Source: Enterobacter hormaechei subsp. xiangfangensis
Lineage (GTDB): Bacteria > Pseudomonadota > Gammaproteobacteria > Enterobacterales > Enterobacteriaceae
Assembly (NCBI RefSeq): GCF_001729785.1
Contig: NZ_CP017183.1
Coordinates: forward strand, 372,001-436,000
DNA: 64,000 nt
Direction: 5' to 3'
The translations under genes and the position numbers were made by a program. This document shows positions 1-8,701 of the stretch, piece by piece. The notes beneath the pieces are model-generated. The model saw only the letters and a list, made by a program, of their open reading frames with translations, was not told the origin of the DNA and searched no databases. The stretch's first letter is position 1; the number at the start of each line of letters is the position of its first letter.

Positions 1-305
1 CACCATGGCACGATGTTTTCGGCGCTCATCAGGCCAAACGGAATGGAGAGGATCACGGCGAGGGCGGTGCCCCAGACGGCAATTTGCAGGGTGATCGCCA
101 TTTCACCGAGGTAGTCCTGCCACTGGCTGAAGTCCGGTGGGAAGAAGTCGGCGGCGAAGGTCGCCATGTTGCCTGAGTCCCTGAAGAGCAGCAGCGGATC
201 CATCTCCGCGCCCTTCCAGGAGATAACGAGCACCGCCAGCAGAACAGCCCAGCTTATGAGCGAGAACCAGCTGCGTTTTGGCGGCGGGAGGGTGATGGTT
301 TGCAT
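1..305 (-). CDS. phnE: Phosphonate ABC transporter permease, N-terminal part
   Basis: This is the first ~101 codons of the inner-membrane permease of the phosphonate importer; the rest lies beyond the left edge. The start is the ATG at 305-303, and the protein opens [13 protein letters not shown] followed by a hydrophobic first membrane segment (roughly residues 14-30). A second hydrophobic stretch begins near residue 69. It follows phnD in the same direction, as in the E. coli phnCDE order, so it should pair with the PhnC ATPase and the PhnD binding protein. The truncation is only the window edge; no frameshift is seen. Confidence 0.9.
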   Translation of the reverse strand, partial: MQTITLPPPKRSWFSLISWAVLLAVLVISWKGAEMDPLLLFRDSGNMATFAADFFPPDFSQWQDYLGEMAITLQIAVWGTALAVILSIPFGLMSAENIVPW

Positions 306-327
306 GTTGGCTCCTTTGGGTTTAGTC

Positions 328-349
328 CCCTCTCCCTTGAGGGAGAGGG
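328..349. repeat. G/C-rich intergenic hairpin between phnD and phnE
   Basis: A perfect 9-bp inverted repeat (CCCTCTCCC / GGGAGAGGG) with a 4-base loop lies in the 53-bp gap between phnD and phnE. The same core sequence recurs inside dsbD near 19945-19967, so this looks like a dispersed palindromic repeat rather than a terminator; no T-run follows on the minus strand. It could tune phnE expression by RNA structure (inference). Confidence 0.6.
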
Positions 350-358
350 AGAAAGGCG

Positions 359-1375
359 TTACTGCACCGCTTTATTCACGCTGGTCATGGCGCCGAGCGC
401 GGCGGTCAGGCGGTCAAGATCGTCCAGCTGCGCCTGAATTTCCGACACTTTGCTGTTCTTCTCTTCGTCCTTCAGGCCTTTGTTGTCCTTCACGCCCTGC
501 ATCTGCTTGAACAGCGCCAGCTGGCGAATCGGCACCAGTTGCAAATCGCTGGACGCGCGGAACGGTGCCCAGCCCAGACGTGCCAGAACCGCTTTCTCTT
601 CCGGCGTTTTGCCGTAGTTCATAAAGAAGTCGTAGACCTTGTCCTTGGTGTTCTCGGAGAGGTTTTTGCGCCACACGATCGGGTCGCCCGGGATCAGCGG
701 TGATTTCCAGATAACCTTGATTTCCTTCAGCTTTTCCGGCGCGGAGGTCTTCAGCTTGTCGAGGTTTTCAGTGTTGTTGGTAGCAACGTCAACCTGCTTA
801 TTCGCCACGGCCAGGGCATTGGTTTCGTGGCTGGCGTTAACCGTGCGCTTAAAGTCGCTGGCGGAGACGTTGTTTTTCGCGAAGACGTAGTAGCCAGGGA
901 CGAGGAAGCCGGAGGTAGAGTTCGGGTCGCCGTTACCAAAGGTCAGCTCTTTGCGTTTGGCGAGCATGTCGTTGAGGTTGTTGATCGGGCTGTCTTTGTT
1001 AACGATCAGCACGCTCCAGTAGCCCGGAGAGCCGTCTGCCGCAACGGTCTGGGCGAACACCTGGCCGTTCGCGCGATCTACCGCTTCCATAGCAGAGAGG
1101 TTGCCATACCAGGCGATGTCGACTTTGTTGAAGCGCATTCCCTGAATGATGCCCGCGTAATCCGGGGCGAAGAACGCGTTCACTTTGATCCCCAGTTTGG
1201 TTTCCATATCTTTCAGGAACGGTTCCCACTGGGGTTTCAGGTTCTGCTGTGATTCTGTCGAAATGATGCCAAAGTTCAGTGCTTTTTCCTGCTCCTCGGC
1301 GTGGGCCGGGCTTAACAGGGTGCTGATGCTGAACATGCTGGTGAAGGCCAGCGCGGCAACCGTTTTATAGCTCAT
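359..1375 (-). CDS. phnD: Phosphonate ABC transporter periplasmic binding protein
   Basis: PhnD captures phosphonates such as 2-aminoethylphosphonate in the periplasm and hands them to PhnE/PhnC. The 338-residue protein has a signal peptide ending in AHA followed by mature [13 protein letters not shown], and closely follows E. coli PhnD to its KAVQ end. Two in-frame ATGs lie 6 bases apart (1381 and 1375). A GAGGA Shine-Dalgarno touches the first and is 6 bases from the second, so the start at 1375 is preferred, and this gives the E. coli length. It sits 22 bases downstream of phnC, in one transcription unit. Confidence 0.96.
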   Translation of the reverse strand: MSYKTVAALAFTSMFSISTLLSPAHAEEQEKALNFGIISTESQQNLKPQWEPFLKDMETKLGIKVNAFFAPDYAGIIQGMRFNKVDIAWYGNLSAMEAVDRANGQVFAQTVAADGSPGYWSVLIVNKDSPINNLNDMLAKRKELTFGNGDPNSTSGFLVPGYYVFAKNNVSASDFKRTVNASHETNALAVANKQVDVATNNTENLDKLKTSAPEKLKEIKVIWKSPLIPGDPIVWRKNLSENTKDKVYDFFMNYGKTPEEKAVLARLGWAPFRASSDLQLVPIRQLALFKQMQGVKDNKGLKDEEKNSKVSEIQAQLDDLDRLTAALGAMTSVNKAVQ

Positions 1376-1397
1376 TTCCATTCCTCGTTATGGGTCG

Positions 1398-2186
1398 TTA
1401 TGCAGCCTGCGCGCGCTCTTCGACGCGGTTTACGCTGCGGTAGAGATGGTCAAAACGTTCGTTATCAAACTGGTGGCTTGCGCCATCAAAGAACACATGT
1501 CCCTGACGCAGGGCGACGATGCGCTCGCAGTAGCGCAGGGCGTAATCCACCTGATGCAGCGTCACCACCACGGTGATGCCGTCGTTCTGATTGATGTCGC
1601 GCAGGGTTTCCATCACGATGCGGGCGGACTCCGGATCCAGCGAGGCGATAGGTTCATCGGCCAGGATAATTTTGGCTTTCTGCATCAGGGCGCGGGCAAT
1701 GGCGACGCGCTGCTGCTGTCCGCCGGAGAGCGTGGAGACGCGCTGGTGGGCGAAATGCGCCATGCCGACGCGGGTCAGCGCCTGTAAGGCTTCTTGCTTC
1801 TGGGATAGGGAGAACCAGCGCAGGCAGGTGCGCCAGAACGGGGTGCTGCCGAGCGCGCCAATCAGCACGTTCTCGAGCACGGTCAGGCGGTTCACCAGGT
1901 TGAACTGCTGAAAGATATAGCCCGTCTGAGCGCGGCTTTTGCGAATATCGCTCGCCAGACGCCCCGCATGTTGCACGGTGTTCCCCAGCAGTTCGACGCG
2001 GCTTTCCGGCGTTTTGTCACAGGTAATCAGGCCGCTCAAGTGACGAAGAAGGGTGGATTTACCTGAACCAGACGGCCCCAACAGCGCCACCATTTCGCCC
2101 TGCTGGACGGTCAGATCAACGGCATGCAGCGCCTTGTTGTGATGGAAGGTTTTGCTCAGTTTCTCGACGCGAATGACAGTTTGCAT
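1398..2186 (-). CDS. phnC: Phosphonate ABC transporter ATP-binding protein
   Basis: This cytoplasmic ATPase powers phosphonate uptake with PhnD and PhnE. The 262-residue protein carries a Walker A motif GPSGSGKST at residues 37-45, the ABC signature LSGGQ at 153-157 and a Walker B segment IILADEP at 173-179, so it should be active. It is the first gene of the phnCDE block on the minus strand and lies about 170 bases downstream of yjdN. In E. coli the phn genes are PhoB-activated; I found no convincing Pho box in front of phnC here. Confidence 0.96.
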   Translation of the reverse strand: MQTVIRVEKLSKTFHHNKALHAVDLTVQQGEMVALLGPSGSGKSTLLRHLSGLITCDKTPESRVELLGNTVQHAGRLASDIRKSRAQTGYIFQQFNLVNRLTVLENVLIGALGSTPFWRTCLRWFSLSQKQEALQALTRVGMAHFAHQRVSTLSGGQQQRVAIARALMQKAKIILADEPIASLDPESARIVMETLRDINQNDGITVVVTLHQVDYALRYCERIVALRQGHVFFDGASHQFDNERFDHLYRSVNRVEERAQAA

Positions 2187-2302
2187 GTGCCCGGCCTCAC
2201 GATAAATGTGGCCTCATGCTGGCGCATCAATATGACATTCAGGTTAAGTGTTGGTTGCGGGAGTTTGAAGAGTTGAGGGGAGTTTGATGACAATCACCCT
2301 AG

Positions 2303-2364
2303 GCCCGGCCAGCGCAGCGCCACCGGGCGCTGTTGCCGGATGCGCTGCGCTTATGCGGCCTACG
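2303..2364. repeat. Tandem REP-type palindromes at the yjdN end
   Basis: Two imperfect palindromes of the enterobacterial REP/PU type lie next to each other: one with CCCGG...CCGGG arms near 2304-2327, and one of the GCCGGATGCGCTGCGCTTATGCGGC pattern near 2335-2360, written here only as its arms GCCGGATGC and TGCGGC. The second overlaps the TAG stop codon of yjdN (2362-2360). Such elements stabilise upstream mRNA or bind gyrase/IHF in relatives (family knowledge). Confidence 0.75.
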
Positions 2365-2791
2365 ATTTAACGACGTTAATCATCCACGGCACGCCGTATT
2401 TATCGGTGACTTTCCCGAATCCGTGCGCCCAGAAAGTCTCCTGCCAGGCCATTTCGACATTGCCGCCATCAGAGAGGTTGTCGAACCAGCGTTTGCCTTC
2501 ATCCACGTCCTGCGTGTCGAGCACCAGCGTAAATCCGGCGTACTGCGTGCTGCTACCGGGTGGCAGACCATCGCTCATCATGATATCGCTGCCGGCAATG
2601 CGGACATTAGAGTGGGCGATGGCGGTATCCGGGAAGTTCATGCCTGACGGACAGCCTTCTTCGCTGTTTTCGTCTTTGGGCATTTCGCCGAAGGTGATTT
2701 TGTAGAGGAGTTCTGCGCCGACGGCCTGCTGATAGAAGGCCGTCGCCTCCGCACAGTTGCCGGCGAAAGAGATGTAGGGACTTAACGGCAT
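2360..2791 (-). CDS. yjdN: VOC/glyoxalase-like protein YjdN
   Basis: A 143-residue protein of the vicinal oxygen chelate superfamily, formerly called PhnB. It opens MPLSPYISFAGNCAEATAFY and closes KYGVPWMINVVKS, the usual beta-alpha-beta-beta-beta signature of one VOC module. Although it lies in the phn region, no role in phosphonate breakdown is established for the E. coli protein, and its reaction is unknown. It sits between yjdM and phnC on the same strand, flanked by palindromic repeats on both sides. The stop codon falls within a REP element. Confidence 0.9.
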   Translation of the reverse strand: MPLSPYISFAGNCAEATAFYQQAVGAELLYKITFGEMPKDENSEEGCPSGMNFPDTAIAHSNVRIAGSDIMMSDGLPPGSSTQYAGFTLVLDTQDVDEGKRWFDNLSDGGNVEMAWQETFWAHGFGKVTDKYGVPWMINVVKS

Positions 2792-2837
2792 AATCTTTAC
2801 CTCACGTAAGAAAAGCCCGTTAAGTGTAGTTCCCGAA

Positions 2838-2865
2838 CGCCCGGTAAGCGAAGCGTCACCGGGCG
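2838..2865. repeat. REP-like palindrome between yjdM and yjdN
   Basis: Arms CGCCCGGT and ACCGGGCG (8 bp, perfect) enclose a 12-base loop that itself contains GCGAAGCG. It lies in the 80-bp gap between yjdM and yjdN and looks like a single REP unit. No T-run follows, so it is not an obvious terminator. Confidence 0.7.
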
Positions 2866-2871
2866 GGACAA

Positions 2872-3207
2872 TCAGTTCTTTTTCACGAACTCAGATTTCA
2901 GTTTCATCGGACCGAAGCCGTCAATTTTGCAGTCGATATTATGATCGCCTTCAACCAGACGGATATTTTTAACTTTAGTGCCGATCTTCAGCATGGAGGA
3001 GCTGCCTTTTACCTTAAGATCTTTCACAACGGTAACGCTGTCGCCGTCTGCCAGCAGGTTGCCATTCGCGTCTTTCACGATCAGCGCATCGCTGTCCTGC
3101 GCAGGCTCCGCATCGTTCCATTCATGGGCGCATTCCGGGCAAACGAACATGCCATTGTCTTCATAGGTGTATTCAGAATTGCATTTCGGGCAGTGTGGAA
3201 GTTGCAT
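2872..3207 (-). CDS. yjdM: Zinc-ribbon protein YjdM (PhnA family)
   Basis: The 111-residue protein, formerly PhnA, has an N-terminal zinc ribbon with C6-x2-C9 and C23-x2-C26, followed by an SH3-like C-terminal domain ending [10 protein letters not shown]. Its molecular role is not known; despite the old name it is not the phosphonoacetate hydrolase of other bacteria. A longer reading frame extends upstream to 3357, but the ATG at 3207 is preceded by GAGGAT at good spacing and gives the family length. It is first in the yjdM-yjdN-phnCDE direction. Confidence 0.93.
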   Translation of the reverse strand: MQLPHCPKCNSEYTYEDNGMFVCPECAHEWNDAEPAQDSDALIVKDANGNLLADGDSVTVVKDLKVKGSSSMLKIGTKVKNIRLVEGDHNIDCKIDGFGPMKLKSEFVKKN

Positions 3208-3798
3208 GTGGGTATCCTCAAAAGTGTTAACACGCTGGAAAACGCCAGCTAAATGACGGCAGTGTGCCGAAAAAGGCAGCGAGTATAACGCAAATCCCCA
3301 CTTTTGTCGGTGATATTGTTTTATAAAAATAGCGCATAAATGCGCAAGCGATGACACGAACTGTCAGTGAATTAAGGGAAGCGTATGCCCTGAACGGCAG
3401 AGATCGTAATCATGCTAAATGTATCGAATATTTTATTACAGCAAATTGCTACGCTGTGCCATTTCGGATAAGGTGAAGGAACAAGCCGTTATTTATCTAC
3501 CCTCCTCTGACGACATACATCTTTTGGCGTCAGGGAATACCTCTCTTTTTTGGTGGGTAAATAACGATGATATATCCTGATGTTTCCTGAAAATGCGTTT
3601 TGTCTATTCACTTTTGGCTTTCTGGCCAGGGGGTGTTTTACACGTATTACGAGGGTGGGTTTTAAATTCTCATTATCTTCAGTTAGTTGTATTAAATGAA
3701 CATGTTTTCCATACGTGATCATATAAGCCTGAAAAGTATAATTAAAACATCGTGGCTTAATAAAAGTAATAAATTTGCGTTAAGGGAAGGCTTTTATC
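3208..3798. other. Long AT-rich intergenic region between yjdM and crfC
   Basis: This 591-bp divergent gap is clearly more AT-rich than its surroundings and must hold the promoters of both yjdM and crfC. No recognised gene is seen. A nested inverted repeat lies at 3489-3564: outer arms TTATTTA / TAAATAA and inner arms CTGACG / CGTCAG. A 77-codon minus-strand frame (3489-3722) spans it but has no recognisable product. A purine-rich AAGGGAAGG lies about 10 bases before the crfC ATG. Confidence 0.55.
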
Positions 3799-6153
3799 AT
3801 GCACACACAGACCATATTTGAATTAAGCCAGGAAGCTGAACGTTTGTTACAGCTCGCTCTGAACAATCTTGATTCATTAAAATCTATGCCGATTGCAAAG
3901 CTGGATAGCACAACCGCTGCCATGAGCGGCGTTAATAACAACGTTTTGCCATTGCATTTTAGCGCACGAGGTGTCGACGCTCAGCAGGCGATGCTGAATA
4001 ATGAATTACGCAAAATAACCCGCCTCGAAATGGTACTGGCGATTGTGGGTACCATGAAAGCGGGAAAATCGACCACCATTAATGCGATTGTGGGCACGGA
4101 AGTGCTGCCGAACCGCAATCGTCCGATGACGGCGCTTCCCACGCTGATCCGCCATACGCCGGGCCAGAAGGAGCCGGTGCTGCATTTTTTGCACGTTTCG
4201 CCCATCGATACCCTGATTACCCAGTTGCAGAAAAAACTGTGCGATAAAGATCGCGGCAAGCTGGCGCGGCGTCTGGAAATCGACAAGGACATGAATACGC
4301 TGCTGGAGCGCATAGAAAGAGGTGAGGCGTTTGAAAAACATCACCTGGGCGCGGAGCCCATCTTTCATTGTCTGAAAAGCCTGAACGATCTGGTGCGGCT
4401 TTCTCAGGCGCTGGGCGTGGAGTTTCCGTTCTCTGAGTATGCCGCGATTGAACATATTCCGGTGATTGAGGTGGAGTTTGTGCATCTCGCCGGTCTGGAT
4501 GCGCACCTGGGGCAACTGACGCTGCTCGACACGCCGGGGCCGAACGAGGCCGGTCAGCCGCACCTGCAAAAAATGCTCAATGAGCAGTTGGCGCGCGCCT
4601 CCGCCGTTCTGGCGGTGATGGACTACACCCAGCTTAAATCCATTTCTGATGCTGAGGTTCGTCAGGCAATTTCGGCTGCCGGGAAATCCGTGCCGCTTTA
4701 CGCCCTGGTCAACAAATTCGATCAGAAAGATCGTAATAGCGACGATGAAGAGCAGGTGCGGGCGATGATTTCCGGCACGCTGATGAAAGGGAATATTTCT
4801 CCGGGGCAAATTTATCCGGTCTCTTCCATGTGGGCCTATCTGGCAAACCGCGCCCGCTATGAGATGAACGTCCATGGGCGCCTTCCCGATCATCAGGATC
4901 AGCGTTGGGTACAGGATTTTGCCGAGGCCGCGCTGGGCCGCCGCTGGCGAACGGCCGACCTGGACGATATTGACCATATTCGCCATGCGGCGGATCTGCT
5001 GTGGGAGGATTCGCTGTTCGAACAGCCCATCCGCAAACTGATTTACGCGGCTTACGCCAACGCCTCACTGTTCGCTTTACGGTCGGCATCGCATAAGCTG
5101 CTGAACTATGCGCAAAATGCCAGAGAATACCTGGACTTTCGCCATCAGGGACTGACGGTCGCTTTTGATGAGCTGGAGCTGAATATTGCGCGCCTGGAAG
5201 AGGATATGACGATGCTGCGTCAGCGGCAGAGCGTGGTGAGCGATGAGGTCCAGCATGAAGTTGAAGAGGCGCTCAACGCAACGGATGCTTTTCTGCTTCG
5301 CCAGAAAGATGAACTTCACCAGGCGCTGGGCGACATTTTTAGCCGCCCGTCTATTCTTGACTTAGCAGGCCGCGAGCCATCCAGTTTGCGTGAAGACGAC
5401 GCGGATGCGATCCAGCAGCTGGTGCTTGACGATGAAGGGCAGGCGCAGATTGTCCTGAGCAAGATCCGATCGTCATGCGAGCAGATTATGCTGAATGCGC
5501 AGAGCAGAATTGGCCGGGAGCTGGCGTTACGCTTCGATCAGCTGGAGTCTACGCTCGCCCGATCGTTGAATGAGGCGATGCGACCCATCGAGACGCGAAT
5601 TAAGGAACAGCTCAGTCATGCCGGATTTCGGGCGCGGATTAGCTTCCCGGCGTTTCAGGCAAACCAGCTTAATTTCAATACGCGCGGGTTATTTAATGAT
5701 GCCATTGTGCAGGACACCCCTCCCGCCAGTCAGCCAGCAGGGGCAGGCAGCGTACGTAATACCGTCTCGCGCTGGCTCAATAATCCCGGCTGGGGCTGGG
5801 AGGAGTATGTCGTGACGCGCACACGCTATGTCATCGACATCGCTCAGCTTCATGGCAAATTTACGCAACATACCGATCAGTTTTGCGATCAAATTCGTAA
5901 AGCTTTGGCCGCGCAGGTCGATGTCTCTGTTACGGCAGGTATGGCAACGTTCTTTGCAGAGTTTTCGTTGTGCCTGACCGGGTTACAGGAAAGCTTGCGT
6001 GATAGCCTTGCCGTTCGGCAGCAGAATGAGCATTCAACCCGGGCGCTTAGCCAGTTGTTGAAGCAAAGTATGACCACTGCGGCGTGGATTCAGGAAGATA
6101 CCCGACTGTTACGCGATGATATTCAAACCTTATTCGCGGCAGAGCAACCATGA
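3799..6153 (+). CDS. crfC: Dynamin-like GTPase CrfC (YjdA, RdcA)
   Basis: A 784-residue dynamin-family GTPase. The G1 motif GTMKAGKST lies at residues 84-92, the G3 motif DTPG at 244-247 and the G4 motif NKFD at 305-308; the C-terminal half is helical and likely mediates assembly. In E. coli the protein was described as a clamp-binding factor that keeps sister replication forks together, and separately (as RdcA) as a partner of the diguanylate cyclase DgcE together with YjcZ. The E. coli clamp-binding segment near residue 41 (QLALPW, from memory) reads NNVLPLHF here, so clamp binding is uncertain. It is about 40 residues longer than the E. coli protein. Its stop overlaps the yjcZ start (ATGA). 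Confidence 0.93.
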   Translation: MHTQTIFELSQEAERLLQLALNNLDSLKSMPIAKLDSTTAAMSGVNNNVLPLHFSARGVDAQQAMLNNELRKITRLEMVLAIVGTMKAGKSTTINAIVGTEVLPNRNRPMTALPTLIRHTPGQKEPVLHFLHVSPIDTLITQLQKKLCDKDRGKLARRLEIDKDMNTLLERIERGEAFEKHHLGAEPIFHCLKSLNDLVRLSQALGVEFPFSEYAAIEHIPVIEVEFVHLAGLDAHLGQLTLLDTPGPNEAGQPHLQKMLNEQLARASAVLAVMDYTQLKSISDAEVRQAISAAGKSVPLYALVNKFDQKDRNSDDEEQVRAMISGTLMKGNISPGQIYPVSSMWAYLANRARYEMNVHGRLPDHQDQRWVQDFAEAALGRRWRTADLDDIDHIRHAADLLWEDSLFEQPIRKLIYAAYANASLFALRSASHKLLNYAQNAREYLDFRHQGLTVAFDELELNIARLEEDMTMLRQRQSVVSDEVQHEVEEALNATDAFLLRQKDELHQALGDIFSRPSILDLAGREPSSLREDDADAIQQLVLDDEGQAQIVLSKIRSSCEQIMLNAQSRIGRELALRFDQLESTLARSLNEAMRPIETRIKEQLSHAGFRARISFPAFQANQLNFNTRGLFNDAIVQDTPPASQPAGAGSVRNTVSRWLNNPGWGWEEYVVTRTRYVIDIAQLHGKFTQHTDQFCDQIRKALAAQVDVSVTAGMATFFAEFSLCLTGLQESLRDSLAVRQQNEHSTRALSQLLKQSMTTAAWIQEDTRLLRDDIQTLFAAEQP

Positions 6154-7028
6154 CAACACAGCTACTGGACGGTCCCGGGCGGACGCTGGAGTGTATTCAT
6201 CCAAAATTTATGGTCGATTTGGTCCAGGGGGCGGATGCTGCACGTCACGCTCTCCTGGGGCCACAGCAACTACAATTTCGTGAGCGTTTGACGCAGGAGA
6301 TCATTACGCAGACCCGGCTGCGGCCGTGGGCAATGGCGGGAATGCTCAACGAAAATGCAGCACTGCGGCTGGGTCTGGCGGAGAAACTTGCCGGTATGCT
6401 CGACCCCGGACACCTTGCGCTGACCCGTATGTCCGACAGGCTGGTAGCCCTGCGCCAGCAGGTGAATCCACGCCTCCCTCAACCTCCCGGATTGTTGCAA
6501 CAGTACGAGGAGCTCTCCGCACATTTCAACCAGCGTGCCGCCTATAAAGAGAAAGCGCTCGCGCAGCGCGGCCTTACGGTTCAGGCGGGTGAGCACAGCG
6601 AGCAAATTTTTACCCGCTGGCGAGCCGGGCAGTATGACGGCTGGTCGCTGGCTGGCCGCTGCTTTATCGTGCTGGAAGAGTTGCGCTGGGGGGCGTTTGG
6701 CGATGCCTGTCGTCTGGCGAATAGTGATGTGGCGGCCATGCTGAAAGATAACCTGCGCAGCATGGCCGCAAATTATCTGGCACAGGAGATTAATGCTTCT
6801 CCCACCACCCGGCATTTTTACCATCAGTGGCTGACGACGCCCGCTTCTCCCGGTCTGATTGATTATAAAGATATGCTGGGCTGGCTGGGGGACTGGTGTC
6901 AGGCGGATAAACATCCGGTGAGCTGGTCAGTGACGCAGAGCTGGCAAACGGTCGCGCTGGGAATGCCAAGACTCTGTTCGGCAAAACGGCTGGTGGATGG
7001 CATGGTGGAAGAGATATTTGGTACGTGA
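6150..7028 (+). CDS. yjcZ: CrfC partner protein YjcZ (RdcB)
   Basis: A 292-residue, probably helical cytoplasmic protein without recognisable catalytic motifs, matching enterobacterial YjcZ. Its ATG overlaps the crfC stop in an ATGA, which suggests translational coupling and balanced amounts of the two proteins. In E. coli the pair is named RdcA/RdcB and modulates the cyclase DgcE, and so biofilm-linked c-di-GMP. That role is taken from family knowledge; the sequence itself shows only the coupled pair. A strong hairpin follows the stop codon. Confidence 0.9.
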   Translation: MTTQLLDGPGRTLECIHPKFMVDLVQGADAARHALLGPQQLQFRERLTQEIITQTRLRPWAMAGMLNENAALRLGLAEKLAGMLDPGHLALTRMSDRLVALRQQVNPRLPQPPGLLQQYEELSAHFNQRAAYKEKALAQRGLTVQAGEHSEQIFTRWRAGQYDGWSLAGRCFIVLEELRWGAFGDACRLANSDVAAMLKDNLRSMAANYLAQEINASPTTRHFYHQWLTTPASPGLIDYKDMLGWLGDWCQADKHPVSWSVTQSWQTVALGMPRLCSAKRLVDGMVEEIFGT

Positions 7029-7030
7029 TT

Positions 7031-7056
7031 GCCCCCCTCTTTTTAAAGAGGGGGGC
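7031..7056. terminator. Bidirectional hairpin between yjcZ and kdgT
   Basis: A 12-bp stem (GCCCCCCTCTTT / AAAGAGGGGGGC) with a 2-base apex lies between the convergent ends of yjcZ and kdgT. It lacks a clean T-run, but its position and stability fit a shared terminator or mRNA-end stabiliser. Confidence 0.65.
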
Positions 7057-7063
7057 GAAAGGG

Positions 7064-8056
7064 TTAGTGGTGCATTTCTACCGCTTCATGTTCTGTCCGG
7101 GACTCAGGCACATGCCCAAAGCGTCTGGCGTACAGTGCCGTGATGATAGGGACCAGAATTGCCGTCACAATCACGCTGGCGGCAACCAGAGCCGTGGCGG
7201 AAGCGGCTACGGGTTCAAAGGCCGGGTTAATCTGGGCGATAATCACCGGGTTGGCTACCGCAGCGCCTGCGGCCGAAGAGGCGGCCACACCCGCGGTTCC
7301 GTTGCCGCCCCCGATGACGCGGTCTGCAATAATCAGCGGAATACCCGTGATGACGATGACGGCAACACCCAGCACAATACCCAGCAGGCCGGTTTCCAGA
7401 ATTACGTTCAGGTTGATGGTATTGCCCAACGCGAAGCCGAAGAACGGGATCAGTACCGGGGTGGCTTTGCTGAAGAAATCGCGCAGATCGTGATCGAGGT
7501 TACCCAGCGCAAAACCAATCAGGAACGGCAGGATCGCCCCGACAAAATGGTGTAGTTCAAAGGAGGCAAGGCCAGCAGAACCCAGAATCAACATCGTCAT
7601 CAGTGGACCCGACTCCAGGGACATCAGCACGAACGCGCCCGATTCTTCTTTGGTGCCATATTGATTCATCAGGCTGGCATAGAGACCGCCGTTGGTCATA
7701 TCCATTGCTGAGACAATGGCCAGAACGGATAATCCGGCGAAGAAGCCAGTCTGAATTCCATTCTCCGGAATGAACATCGCACAGATCATGGCAACAACCC
7801 AGGCGACCGCAATTTTAGTAATGACCAACGTCCCTGATTTACGTAATACCGTACCTGTTGCACGCAAGTTAATAGATGCGCCGATGCAAAAGAACCAGAC
7901 TGCCAGAATCGGTACCGTTCCGGTGATCATACCTTTTGTAAAACCGCCAAAATAAGCACCGGTATTCGGGGCCAGCGTATTTAATATCGCGCCAAGTACC
8001 AGCGGGACCAGCATCATCCCGCCCGGGATGCGTTCTATAGTTGCTTTAATCTTCAT
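7064..8056 (-). CDS. kdgT: 2-keto-3-deoxygluconate permease
   Basis: KdgT is an inner-membrane proton symporter that imports 2-keto-3-deoxygluconate, a pectin and hexuronate breakdown product. The ~330-residue protein has about ten hydrophobic segments and family stretches such as [10 protein letters not shown] near the start, [12 protein letters not shown] in the middle and [19 protein letters not shown] near the end. Two adjacent ATGs are possible (8059, 8056); the GAGGG Shine-Dalgarno spacing favours 8056. The gene stands alone between yjcZ and proP, whereas in E. coli it is elsewhere, so it was relocated or lost and regained. A good KdgR box lies upstream. Confidence 0.93.
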   Translation of the reverse strand: MKIKATIERIPGGMMLVPLVLGAILNTLAPNTGAYFGGFTKGMITGTVPILAVWFFCIGASINLRATGTVLRKSGTLVITKIAVAWVVAMICAMFIPENGIQTGFFAGLSVLAIVSAMDMTNGGLYASLMNQYGTKEESGAFVLMSLESGPLMTMLILGSAGLASFELHHFVGAILPFLIGFALGNLDHDLRDFFSKATPVLIPFFGFALGNTINLNVILETGLLGIVLGVAVIVITGIPLIIADRVIGGGNGTAGVAASSAAGAAVANPVIIAQINPAFEPVAASATALVAASVIVTAILVPIITALYARRFGHVPESRTEHEAVEMHH

Positions 8057-8262
8057 CATTAACCCTCACATCTCGCCCGCGTGGCTGGCGGAAATCTCAA
8101 AAATAGATCAACAAATTCAGATGATTGCCTTTTTGGAGGCCAATCGATTCGTTACTTATGCTGTAAAGTGAAATTAAGGCGTTCAGTATTCCTTCATTTG
8201 AAAGCCGCTGAGATATCGTGTTCGGATTTATCATGCGATCTTTGGAATTGTGATTCAATCAA

Positions 8263-8281
8263 AACGAAACACTGTTTTAGT
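8263..8281. promoter_or_regulatory. KdgR operator candidate upstream of kdgT
   Basis: The sequence AACGAAACACTGTTTTAGT matches the published KdgR consensus AATRAAAYRNYRTTTYATT at 17 of 19 positions, and the two mismatches are symmetric. It lies about 207 bases upstream of the kdgT start. KdgR is the IclR-type repressor of KDG catabolism in enterobacteria, so control of kdgT is the natural reading (inference from site and neighbour). Confidence 0.7.
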
Positions 8282-8489
8282 TATCTCCGTCACATATTGA
8301 ATGGAAACAGGATTGCCCACGATTAATAATTAAATTTTGTGTAAATTCGCTGTGAAGAAATGTGATTGTATTTTGTTTGGGAATGAATAATAACGGGCGT
8401 TAAGATCTGTTTGATAAGGGGGTTGAGAATGACCTTACTTATCGTGAATTGACAAAAGCTGAAGGCATCTTACGAACAGGAAAAATATA

Positions 8490-8525
8490 TGTGAAGTTGA
8501 TCACATATATAAACGCTGGTAGGGT
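8490..8525 (+). promoter_or_regulatory. proP P1 promoter with CRP site
   Basis: A perfect CRP site TGTGA-N6-TCACA lies at 8490-8505 with symmetric flanks. Overlapping it is a -35 element TTGATC (8497-8502), then a 17-base spacer and a -10-like TAGGGT (8520-8525). This is the arrangement of E. coli proP P1, where CRP bound over the -35 represses. Activation by osmotic upshift would follow release of CRP (family knowledge). Confidence 0.75.
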
Positions 8526-8603
8526 AAAAAGGTCTTTAACTGCCCAGACAGGCGTCAACAGGTTCGGTTGTATTGAGTTAAAACGTCAATGTAAGTAAAC
8601 CTG

Positions 8604-8611
8604 CTACGCTT
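8604..8611 (+). promoter_or_regulatory. proP P2-like sigma-S -10 element
   Basis: CTACGCTT, about 90 bases before the proP start, resembles the sigma-S type extended -10 (CTAYRCTT). E. coli proP has a Fis- and RpoS-dependent P2 promoter at this relative place. No Fis site was verified. Confidence 0.5.
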
Positions 8612-8701
8612 GAATAAGGAGATTCGCATGGAGCGGATCTCTGGTTCACAGCTTGCAAAATGCGCTGTGAAACGGACGGGGCTGAGTCTACGAGGAAAGC
8701 T

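Noticed and set aside
2187..2302. A possible Pho box upstream of phnC (GTCATAT near 2232)
   Set aside because: Only one heptamer resembles the consensus; the second, 11 bases away, does not, so PhoB control cannot be claimed from this site.
3489..3722. A 77-codon minus-strand frame in the yjdM-crfC gap
   Set aside because: No ribosome site was convincing and the protein resembles nothing I know; the AT-rich DNA and palindrome explain it better.
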